The notes under the pieces are model-generated. The model saw nothing but the letters and a program-made list of their open reading frames with translations, was not told the origin of the DNA and did no database searches. A DNA stretch of 32,929 nucleotides from Ignavibacteria bacterium (GTDB lineage: Bacteria; Bacteroidota; Ignavibacteria; Tepidaquicellales; OLB5): assembly GCA_030835005.1 (NCBI GenBank), contig JAUQWT010000112.1, positions 1 through 32,929 on the forward strand, given 5' to 3'. Positions 16,931-24,624 of the stretch are shown here, piece by piece (the stretch's first letter is position 1; each line of letters starts with the position of its first letter). The translations under genes and the position numbers were made by a program.

Positions 16931-17701
16931 TTAGTTTGTAAAAAGTTTTATGAATGAGTCAATTCCAATTCCGTAAGATTGCGACTTATATCTCAATACC
17001 GAGATCACATCTACAAATATCATTACAGACCAATGAACAAGAAAACAGTAAATAAACGAGTTGGCCCTCCAGGCCTGTATTCCAAGTATCAGCCCTGCAA
17101 AAATTGATGCAAATGTCTCAATGTCCGGTTTCCCCCTATGTAGAATAAAGAACGGCACCATCTGTATAAAAATTGCATAGTAGCCGAACTTTTGTTTCAG
17201 ACCAAACATCATGTAACCGCGCCAAAAAAACTCCCAAGCAAGCATGTATAGCCCGACAAATAGCTCATAATACAGCAATACACTGATATTTTCTCTTACA
17301 AATAGTCCGCCCTGCGGATAAGTTCTTGCAAAACTCTCTGATCCGGATGCCATCCACAGGAATGGAAGCATAACAATAATAAACAGCAAACTCGATTTTA
17401 GTCCGAACTTGTAATCACCAAGCCTGAAGCCATAATCCGAAGGCTTGCCTTTCAGTACAAGCGGTATCAATACCAGGGGCACTATAAGCATCAGGAAACT
17501 ATCAGCAGAAAACCAGTACAACGTTGAATAGAATTTGTCATCACTCGTGTCAAAAACCTTTCTGAAGAAGTTTGGAGAGGCATAATACATTGAAAGGAAT
17601 GTGATAACTGCAACAGAAATGAAAATAAAACTCTCCTTGAAACTTAGAGTCTTAATTGCATTAATCAAAGACCGCAATTCATTTTTCAATCCGCTAATCA
17701 A
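16931..17701 (-). CDS. CPBP-family intramembrane protease-like protein
   Basis: A 256-aa integral membrane protein with about seven hydrophobic helices and the CPBP (CAAX-protease and bacteriocin-processing) pattern: WEFFWRGYM (residues 156-164) in place of the usual EExxxR, FFILHRGKP for the second motif, and HWSVMIFVD for the last. The first glutamate of the EE pair is tryptophan here, which may define a subfamily or reduce activity. Families of this type cleave prenylated or other membrane peptides, but bacterial members are mostly uncharacterised. The start is TTG 17701, 14 bp after the YbbR stop, in the same minus-strand run. Confidence 0.8.
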   Translation of the reverse strand: MISGLKNELRSLINAIKTLSFKESFIFISVAVITFLSMYYASPNFFRKVFDTSDDKFYSTLYWFSADSFLMLIVPLVLIPLVLKGKPSDYGFRLGDYKFGLKSSLLFIIVMLPFLWMASGSESFARTYPQGGLFVRENISVLLYYELFVGLYMLAWEFFWRGYMMFGLKQKFGYYAIFIQMVPFFILHRGKPDIETFASIFAGLILGIQAWRANSFIYCFLVHWSVMIFVDVISVLRYKSQSYGIGIDSFIKLFTN

Positions 17702-17715
17702 GATTATTTTTTGGT

Positions 17716-18642
17716 TTATTGTGTCTTCTTTTTAATAACATACTGGATCAAATCCGGTTTAGACGCAATTACAATACAGCCTTCCGGGACATCAAATTTT
17801 GGAGATAGTGAACCCGTTGTATCAGATAGTATTTTTGCGAAATCTATTACTGCCTTTATCTTGGTATTATCAACCTTAGCCAGTTGATTTACACCGCCTT
17901 TCAAATGCACAGCAATAGTTTGGGGAATCAACAGTACATCTTTATCAGGCGGAATATCCGAGACACCGATCTCAACTCCGGTGAATTCCTTTTCGGCAGT
18001 TAACTCGATATTGACCATCAATCTGACTTCATTCTGTGATATCCAGAGCAAGTTTGACAAGCTATCGGAAACCGGAATATTCCTCATGATCTCAGCATTA
18101 ACTCCGTCAAAGAAGAATGATTTCGTATTCAATTGACTGATATTTTTCAGAAGATCAACTGCACCACCTATCTTTAAACTGTCCGGTGTTAGAACCGGTT
18201 TTCCCACTACCTGGTATCCTTCCATGCATTCTATTGAAACCCTTGGAACAAGCTTCACGTACTTTTCTTCATAGCTTTCAATATTCACAAACAATGTTTC
18301 TGGAAAAGCCGATACGATTACCATATTGTCAGTAAGGCCGAGATTACTTTCTAGATAATCTTTTGTCAATAAGATAAATCGATCCTTTTTCCTCGTGTTA
18401 ATGTCGTAATTGAACTGCAAATTCAATGAGGTGAAAAGTCGAAGAAGATTCCAGCCGCTCCCTCTGAACTTCACTTCAAGATTCAATGGAATATTGCCTG
18501 ATACAGCAAAAGGCTTATTAATGTTGATTTTTACAGGAATAGTTTTTTCTATCTCATAAGTCTGGTTTAAGTTAAGCGATAACCATAGAATTACGGATAA
18601 AACAAACGATGCAATTACAATATGATACCTGTATTTCAGCAA
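17716..18642 (-). CDS. YbbR-domain (CdaR-like) membrane-anchored protein
   Basis: The 308-aa protein begins with a signal-anchor helix (HIVIASFVLSVILWLSLNL). It continues as repeated YbbR-type beta domains outside the membrane, such as KTIPVKININKPFAVSGNIPLNLEVKFRG and FTGVEIGVSDIPPDKDVLLIPQTIAVHLKGG. In Firmicutes the YbbR protein CdaR binds and modulates the diadenylate cyclase CdaA. In the FCB group YbbR proteins are common but little studied, so the c-di-AMP role is an inference. The start is TTG 18642, which places the anchor helix 7 residues in. It heads the seven-gene run ending with the zincin gene, and a terminator separates it from the GWxTD gene upstream. Confidence 0.82.
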   Translation of the reverse strand: MLKYRYHIVIASFVLSVILWLSLNLNQTYEIEKTIPVKININKPFAVSGNIPLNLEVKFRGSGWNLLRLFTSLNLQFNYDINTRKKDRFILLTKDYLESNLGLTDNMVIVSAFPETLFVNIESYEEKYVKLVPRVSIECMEGYQVVGKPVLTPDSLKIGGAVDLLKNISQLNTKSFFFDGVNAEIMRNIPVSDSLSNLLWISQNEVRLMVNIELTAEKEFTGVEIGVSDIPPDKDVLLIPQTIAVHLKGGVNQLAKVDNTKIKAVIDFAKILSDTTGSLSPKFDVPEGCIVIASKPDLIQYVIKKKTQ

Positions 18643-18711
18643 AATTCAAACTAAATAGTTAATTTCAAATATCTTAAATAATTTGCTTTGTTTAAATCCT
18701 AAATAAAATCA

Positions 18712-18737
18712 TAAAAAAAGCCGGCTTCAGGCCGGCT
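18712..18737 (-). terminator. intrinsic terminator after the GWxTD gene
   Basis: On the minus strand AGCCGGC and GCCGGCT form a perfect 7-bp GC-rich stem with a 5-nt loop (18719-18737), followed by a run of seven T. It lies 19 bp past the stop at 18757 and separates this gene from the YbbR gene. Confidence 0.85.
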
Positions 18738-18756
18738 CAATAACGATTAACTATCC

Positions 18757-20118
18757 TCAGCGCAGCTTTAGTTTCTCTTGCCAGTCTTCATCGCGTACTT
18801 CATTCTGTGCTGTAGAGTGAATAAGCTGATAATCTCCATATCCAGCACTCATATCAATAAATACGAATATTGCACCGCCCTGAAGCTTATTGTAAGTCCA
18901 AATCTCATATGCTCTGGTTGATCCTTCATATGGAAATCTTTCGATTTCATCATATTTCCCGAAAATTGCATAAACTCTTCCTCTATCTGACTTCCATCCT
19001 TCACGGAAATCACTTCTGAAATTCTTTTTTGCATATTCGATCCTTGAAAAATATTCTTTCTTGGTTAAGATCGAGCTTATTAGTTTCCAGTATTTGAACA
19101 TGAACATTCTTTTTTCGTCAACACTCTTTAACTGTTCATATTGGTCTTTCTGAACATCAGTCATAATATAGATCGCTCTGTCGAATTCACTATCAACATC
19201 TTTTTCTGTCATCTTCGGGTATTCGCTTAATAAGTATTCATTTTCCAGGTCAGTCAGGTTAACATTACTTACGTTAGAATCACTGCTGTAAATATAGAAA
19301 TATTTATAAGCTCTTATTCTTTCCTCCTTCTTTTCGTCAAAAAGCTTCACAAGCAGTAAGTAACGGTTAGAAGGCAGCCCGCCAATATCAATCGAGCCAA
19401 ATTCCACTTTCGAATCAGCCTGTACAGGATACTCTTTATCTGCAGATTTAATATCTGATCCATCCTGGTTAGCAATAGAAACTGCTACTGAATACTTGCT
19501 GCCAAGATCTGAAGTATTTATATTATATATTTCGAGATAATAATATAATTTACTCAGGTTATTGCCGAATAATGAAGACGGATTGGGAGTTACTTCCAGT
19601 GTGTTCTTATAAAATATATTGTCAGCATCATTTGATTTAACAATATTCGTGCCAAGCTGTATAGTACTGAGGTTTAACTGATTGGTTGAAAAATCTTTCA
19701 GTACAATATCTTCTTCAAAATCAGCAAACTTAGAAGAATCTCCAAAATCCGATGCTCTTATCTTGACAGAATAGGTACCTGAATCGAGTAGCACATTTAT
19801 CTGGCCGGTCAGTTTGAAACCTTTGCTGCTCTGAGTTGTATCTTTAAGTACGAAAGGAACCTTAAAATCTTTAGCAACAACAGTTTTTTGCAGATTTTTG
19901 TTAAAAATTGTCATTGAAATCTTGCCATTTGCTTCATATCCTTCATTCGATTTAACAAAGATCAGGTTATCAGGATGAAAAGAGTAATAAAACTCAACAA
20001 AGTTTTTGCTTGATTCATCTTTAAAAATTGAATAATCAAAATCGAAGTTAAAATCATCGCCTGATAAAGCAATTGATTGAAACAACACGAGGACTAATAA
20101 TATTCGGATAATTTTCAT
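18757..20118 (-). CDS. GWxTD-domain secreted protein
   Basis: The 453-aa protein has a signal peptide (MKIIRILLVLVLFQSIALSG), a middle region of beta-rich repeats and a C-terminal GWxTD domain. The signature reads REGWKSDRGRVYAIFGKYDE with GWKSD at about 374-378, followed by YEIWTYNKLQGGAIFVFID. The domain is known mainly from FCB-group bacteria, and its function is not established; it is often found in periplasmic or surface proteins. Thr of the usual GWxTD is Ser here. It has its own terminator on each side, so it is transcribed apart from the PorV/TonB run upstream and the YbbR run downstream. Confidence 0.8.
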   Translation of the reverse strand: MKIIRILLVLVLFQSIALSGDDFNFDFDYSIFKDESSKNFVEFYYSFHPDNLIFVKSNEGYEANGKISMTIFNKNLQKTVVAKDFKVPFVLKDTTQSSKGFKLTGQINVLLDSGTYSVKIRASDFGDSSKFADFEEDIVLKDFSTNQLNLSTIQLGTNIVKSNDADNIFYKNTLEVTPNPSSLFGNNLSKLYYYLEIYNINTSDLGSKYSVAVSIANQDGSDIKSADKEYPVQADSKVEFGSIDIGGLPSNRYLLLVKLFDEKKEERIRAYKYFYIYSSDSNVSNVNLTDLENEYLLSEYPKMTEKDVDSEFDRAIYIMTDVQKDQYEQLKSVDEKRMFMFKYWKLISSILTKKEYFSRIEYAKKNFRSDFREGWKSDRGRVYAIFGKYDEIERFPYEGSTRAYEIWTYNKLQGGAIFVFIDMSAGYGDYQLIHSTAQNEVRDEDWQEKLKLR

Positions 20119-20149
20119 AAGATAAAAATATTAAAAGTGGGTTAAAAAG

Positions 20150-20181
20150 AAAATGCCATTTACAGTTGTAAATGGCATTTT
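20150..20181 (-). terminator. intrinsic terminator after the PorV-like gene
   Basis: A perfect 14-bp inverted repeat (AAAATGCCATTTAC, loop AGTT, GTAAATGGCATTTT) lies between the PorV-like and GWxTD genes. On the minus strand it is followed by TTTCTTTTTAA and should end the TonB/secreted-protein/PorV transcript. Confidence 0.75.
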
Positions 20182-20210
20182 CAAATAAAGTTTTCAACTA
20201 GCTATGCATT

Positions 20211-21272
20211 TTAGAATCCGATAGTCAAAGAGAACCACTGGTTTGCATTAAACCGTTGGGTAACTCTGTAAGCATAATCAAGCCCTAATTTTAAATTCCC
20301 AAAAGGATACTGAAGCCCTACACCAAAAGAAGGTCCGAACAGATTCTGATCTTTCTTGACCAGTCCGTCTTCAGCCTTATAATCAGGTGTAAAAGCATAT
20401 GCACCTCTTAAGAAGACATAGTTGTTATAGTTGTATTCCAGTCCAACTCTGTATTCATCGCTTGAAAAGTTATTGTTCTGGAAAGTAGTTGATAACTGGA
20501 CGTTATTCTTTTTGCCAATTGGAAGATCGTAAGATATACCGATTTCCAGTGTTGTCGGCAAAGAGAAGTCCTGTAAAGTTATCCTTCTTGGTTCAGTAGC
20601 AGTTCCAACGCTTCCGGCAGGAGAATAATTCTGCTCCAGCGCAATACCATCAAACCTCATAGATGGACCGAAGTTCTTCAAAGCAACGCCGAATTTGAGT
20701 CCGGATTTACCTGCAAGGTACTGCAAACCGAAATCAAATGCATAACCGGTAGCAGAAACAGTGGAGATCTGTTCATAAATGATCTTTACAGTTGTCCCGA
20801 AAAGAATCTTATCAGACATCTTTCTTGAGTAAGAAAGCGAAGTAGTCAAATAAGTTGGAGACCATGTTTCTCCCGTACCATCAGGACTCTCCAAAGTGGT
20901 AACCAGCTCATCACCAAAACTAAGTGTCTTCAAGCTGGCACCAATAACTCCCAGGTTGCCCAGATTAACGGCACCTGCAACATAGTTTACATCAATATCA
21001 GCAATATATTTCATATGTGATGCAAGTACTTCAGTCTGATTGGTCATCATTGATAACCCCGCAGGATTCCAGTACATTGCATCTACTCCGGTAATAGATG
21101 ATATCATTGAACCACTGAGTGAAGTTCCTTTAGAGCCTACAGGTATCAGTAATTCCGGAGCTGCAGATGTACCATATTTACTGCGGTCACCTGCGAAGCC
21201 TATGCTGCCTGCAATCAATAAAGCTATCATTGCAATTTTAGCAGTTTGAATTATTTTATAATATGATTTCAT
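20211..21272 (-). CDS. PorV/PorQ-like outer-membrane protein
   Basis: The protein (353 aa from the start chosen here) has a signal peptide (AKIAMIALLIAGSIGFAG) and the PorV-style front: ELLIPVGSKGTSLSGSMISSITGVDAMYWNPAGLS. A beta-barrel follows, rich in alternating aromatic strands and ending FSLTIGF. PorV is the type IX secretion shuttle that receives cargo with C-terminal sorting domains; PorQ and FadL relatives look similar. ATG 21272 is preferred over the ORF-track start 21314 because AGGAG stands 6 nt before it and the signal peptide then begins correctly. It follows the 1099-aa secreted protein by 31 bp, so the two are probably co-expressed. Whether it is the cell's main PorV or a dedicated paralogue is not known. 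Confidence 0.75.
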   Translation of the reverse strand: MKSYYKIIQTAKIAMIALLIAGSIGFAGDRSKYGTSAAPELLIPVGSKGTSLSGSMISSITGVDAMYWNPAGLSMMTNQTEVLASHMKYIADIDVNYVAGAVNLGNLGVIGASLKTLSFGDELVTTLESPDGTGETWSPTYLTTSLSYSRKMSDKILFGTTVKIIYEQISTVSATGYAFDFGLQYLAGKSGLKFGVALKNFGPSMRFDGIALEQNYSPAGSVGTATEPRRITLQDFSLPTTLEIGISYDLPIGKKNNVQLSTTFQNNNFSSDEYRVGLEYNYNNYVFLRGAYAFTPDYKAEDGLVKKDQNLFGPSFGVGLQYPFGNLKLGLDYAYRVTQRFNANQWFSLTIGF

Positions 21273-21278
21273 TTTGTG

Positions 21279-21283
21279 CTCCT
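21279..21283 (-). promoter_or_regulatory. Shine-Dalgarno site deciding the PorV-like start
   Basis: AGGAG on the minus strand is 6 nt before ATG 21272. It outweighs the longer ORF start at 21314, which would overlap the preceding gene. Confidence 0.65.
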
Positions 21284-21303
21284 TTAGTTTTTCAAAAAAG
21301 TGT

Positions 21304-24300
21304 TTAGAACGCATCTAGTCTTTCCTCCGGAGTAAATATCGCAAGCTTAATTGTTTTTGTACCAATACCGGGTGCATCAATGAAAGCAATATATATACCA
21401 CTTGCAATCGGTATTCTATCTGTATTCAGAAGGTCCCAATTAATTGATGTGTTATTATCATTCTTTTGGATCATTCTGATTAGATTACCATTTAACGAAT
21501 AAAGATAAATGGTAGCCTGTTTTGGCATATTCATGAATTTAACAAACCTGTCAAACGAGCTTGTTTCCTGAGCATGACCGCCATAATACGGATTTGGCAC
21601 AACCCTCACTTTTTCTAATTCGCCTCTTTCATTTGCTAAAGCAACACTTCCTAAAGTTGGAGCTACTGTTGAAACTTCCGTAACTGTTACTGTACCGGGG
21701 CTCTGTTGATATTTGAGCTGTGTATACGGAATAACAGTCATCACATCGCCATTCTGGTATGCAGGGTTTCCGCCGTTTAACAACCTTGGCCACCATACAT
21801 ACAATACGTCCATCTGCCCAAACTGCGTTGCAAAGTTTATATTCTTTGTAGTATAGAATGTGCTCTGGACATCTGAATAGTTGGAGTACATAATGTATAT
21901 CATTTCCAACCCGCCATCAGGCTGTGCTTTGGGGTTCCAGGTTCCGCTGGAGTCTCCATCAAAGAATGCCACATTAACCTGTCTTGGCGTAGTGGTGTTA
22001 GTATCCAAAGGATCGTCGATTTCCACTTTAAACGGAACGTCAACATAATCACGGAACGGAGAGTTATTAACTGCACCCATATACCTGTATGCTTTCTGTG
22101 TCTGTCCAAAGGTTATCTTAACCCTTTTTAATGAATAAGTTTTAATGAATGTTGTATCTATTCTGCTTTTAAAGTTATTCTTGAAATTACGAATAGTCGG
22201 CCATGAAAGCCCCATCGATACACTCTGCATTGGTTTGTAATTACCAGTAGGATAATTCACAAAAGAGAGAGTATCAACACCGGCAAAGTTTATGTTACTG
22301 TTGCTGTAAGTCCAGCCTTTGCCGGAAGTTTGAGCACCAACTCCAGGGTCTCTTATGACACCCATATTGTACCTGTTTATAGTATCGGCTTTGAATAATA
22401 TTCCATCAATTACGTATGCATTATTATCAAGAATAGATTTGTTTCTGGATCCCCAGACCAAAGTATCAACCTGAGTATTGTTAATGATCCTAACAATGTT
22501 AAAAGTAGTATCAGGATTGAATACCTGCTGATACCTTGCAGAAATTACTCTCTTCGGATCCAAAACAATTGGTACAAAGCCTCTATCAATCCTGTTGGTT
22601 ACTAAAGTATCACCGAAGTTATTAATGAAGTTAGAACCTAATGTAGGGTAATTCGGAATAACTTCAAAAACCTGAGATCCAATGGGATTCTTGAGTACTT
22701 TGTATGGCGGTAAAGCATGCCTGTTCACACCGTATGCAACAACTGCAAATTTATAGGTAGTACCATTAATAAAAAAGTTGTTTACGCCAGGTGGGAATGC
22801 ATTTTGTGTTAAACTAATATGCCTAGAAATTCCTGAATTTGTGCCTAATGCAGTTGGCTTATATTCCCACACATTTGAGCCATTTGGCTGGAGTGTTTCA
22901 ACAGAATCCATAACAGTTGTTATGCTGTCAACTAAATCATATATGGCAAGCAATCTTCTGTCTTCAGGATTATCTCCGCCTGTTCCCGGTTTGATCTGAT
23001 AAATCTCGTAACCCTGGAACTTCCATGAACCTGTCAAATCGATCTTATCAAATTCATCGTATGCTTCAGAAATACTCGACCAATATAATGTAACCGCACC
23101 ATTTCCATCCGCAACTGCATTAACCTGTGGTGGCGGAGGAAGAGGTATTGAACGGAAATTCAGGTCATAAATTCTCTGAACTCTATCAGCATTATTCAAT
23201 AACACGCAAACACTCTGGAAGTTATCACTGCCGATACCAACAAAGCATCCTATAACTACTGTTTGTGTATCATTGGAATGCATTGTGAATGGTCCGCTGT
23301 TCTGCAGGAATCTTCCGTCATGTGATGCACTATCAAACCAGCCGGTTCTTGTACATGCGTTTCCGGGATACATAAAAAGTGTTGGCTGTCCTGAAGTTGG
23401 ATTAATTCTTGGTCTTCCGCAGCCATCCAAGCCTTTCATTAGATTATAACCGGCACTGTATTCATCCGGGTCATTATTACACGGATCTGGTGCCGAGTTG
23501 ATGAAATAATTGAAGCCTGTTAGCCCTAACTTAATATATCCAACCAATGTATCATATGGAAGGAAGGCAGAATCTGAAGGATTGCCTGTTTGTAATATCG
23601 GACTCTGCAAATACCTGTAACCAATGGCTGGCGGCGGAGTTCCGTAATTACAATCGTTGTTATCTGCATTATATACAAAAGCTACGTTCTTATTAGTATC
23701 ACAACCCACTGCATCGTCACCGGCTCCGCAGGAACCGTTTCCAACATCTGCGTCATCAAACACTGAAATGTAAGTACTATCCCACTGATCATTGCTTCTG
23801 TTAATAACATGCCACTTAACAAAATACATATCTGTTAAGCCGGGAGAGTTAAACTGAAACGCCAATTGCTGAACTTCAACACCCATAGGAGGTGTCCCTC
23901 CGGGTAATGAGATCTGGGCTTGGTGTGTATTGTTTGTACAATTTGTATAATCCTGATATATCATGAACGATATTTCATCAGGCCTTGCCTCACTGTTGCC
24001 GATTCCTGGCCTGTCTCCATCAAAAGACGGCTGATAACCGGGGATTCCGTTAACTTCAACATAGGGCGCACCAAGATCTACAGGCCATGTGGACCACGCA
24101 TCATAAGTAAATGTGTAGTTTCTTCCGCCTGCCAATTTGGTTTTAGTTCCACCTTCGGATAATGTCGGGTCAGTCAGCTGAACGTAATAAATCCTGAAAC
24201 GCGGATCATTGCATACTGATTGAGGTGTAACTTGTCCCAACACGGGAATATTGCCCGGAGTGAAATGCGATGCATAGGCAGCAACAGCTGTTTTAATCGC

Positions 24301-24603
24301 ACCATTGATCTTAGCGCCGACCCATATTCCGGAAGTATAATTTATTGTTTTTCTGTTTGGTGAACTAACCGGCCATATCATACCTGCATCAGAAGTCGGG
24401 AAAGTGATAAAGTCATAGTTAAATATTCCGTCAGATCTGAATGTAGTATTAATATTATTTCCCTGCATAAATAACTGTTGAATACTTGCATCGGTAGTTA
24501 TCACAGGGAGATTCTTAGGCTTGTCTGCAAACGAATTACTTCCAATGAGCAGAAATGCTAATATCAGAAGAAGTATTTTATTATTTTTAACGTATTTATT
24601 CAT
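21304..24603 (-). CDS. large secreted/surface protein with sorting-type C-terminal domain
   Basis: The 1099-aa protein begins with a signal peptide (ILLLILAFLLIGSNSFA). A long beta-rich part of unknown family follows, containing several cysteines (NDCNYG, CGAGDDAVGCD). In the middle it has a fibronectin-III-like stretch (PPPQVNAVADGNGAVTLYWSS). At the end it has the pattern VRVVPNPYYGG, ATIYLYSLNGNLIRMIQKND, DLLNTDRIPIASGIYIAFIDA, related to type IX sorting domains but ending in a non-standard tail (AIFTPEERLDAF). It lies 21 bp behind the TonB receptor and is followed by a PorV-like gene, consistent with a surface protein exported with its neighbours. I cannot name a function. Confidence 0.75.
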   Translation of the reverse strand: MNKYVKNNKILLLILAFLLIGSNSFADKPKNLPVITTDASIQQLFMQGNNINTTFRSDGIFNYDFITFPTSDAGMIWPVSSPNRKTINYTSGIWVGAKINGAIKTAVAAYASHFTPGNIPVLGQVTPQSVCNDPRFRIYYVQLTDPTLSEGGTKTKLAGGRNYTFTYDAWSTWPVDLGAPYVEVNGIPGYQPSFDGDRPGIGNSEARPDEISFMIYQDYTNCTNNTHQAQISLPGGTPPMGVEVQQLAFQFNSPGLTDMYFVKWHVINRSNDQWDSTYISVFDDADVGNGSCGAGDDAVGCDTNKNVAFVYNADNNDCNYGTPPPAIGYRYLQSPILQTGNPSDSAFLPYDTLVGYIKLGLTGFNYFINSAPDPCNNDPDEYSAGYNLMKGLDGCGRPRINPTSGQPTLFMYPGNACTRTGWFDSASHDGRFLQNSGPFTMHSNDTQTVVIGCFVGIGSDNFQSVCVLLNNADRVQRIYDLNFRSIPLPPPPQVNAVADGNGAVTLYWSSISEAYDEFDKIDLTGSWKFQGYEIYQIKPGTGGDNPEDRRLLAIYDLVDSITTVMDSVETLQPNGSNVWEYKPTALGTNSGISRHISLTQNAFPPGVNNFFINGTTYKFAVVAYGVNRHALPPYKVLKNPIGSQVFEVIPNYPTLGSNFINNFGDTLVTNRIDRGFVPIVLDPKRVISARYQQVFNPDTTFNIVRIINNTQVDTLVWGSRNKSILDNNAYVIDGILFKADTINRYNMGVIRDPGVGAQTSGKGWTYSNSNINFAGVDTLSFVNYPTGNYKPMQSVSMGLSWPTIRNFKNNFKSRIDTTFIKTYSLKRVKITFGQTQKAYRYMGAVNNSPFRDYVDVPFKVEIDDPLDTNTTTPRQVNVAFFDGDSSGTWNPKAQPDGGLEMIYIMYSNYSDVQSTFYTTKNINFATQFGQMDVLYVWWPRLLNGGNPAYQNGDVMTVIPYTQLKYQQSPGTVTVTEVSTVAPTLGSVALANERGELEKVRVVPNPYYGGHAQETSSFDRFVKFMNMPKQATIYLYSLNGNLIRMIQKNDNNTSINWDLLNTDRIPIASGIYIAFIDAPGIGTKTIKLAIFTPEERLDAF

Positions 24604-24624
24604 AGTCTAATTATTTTCCAGATT

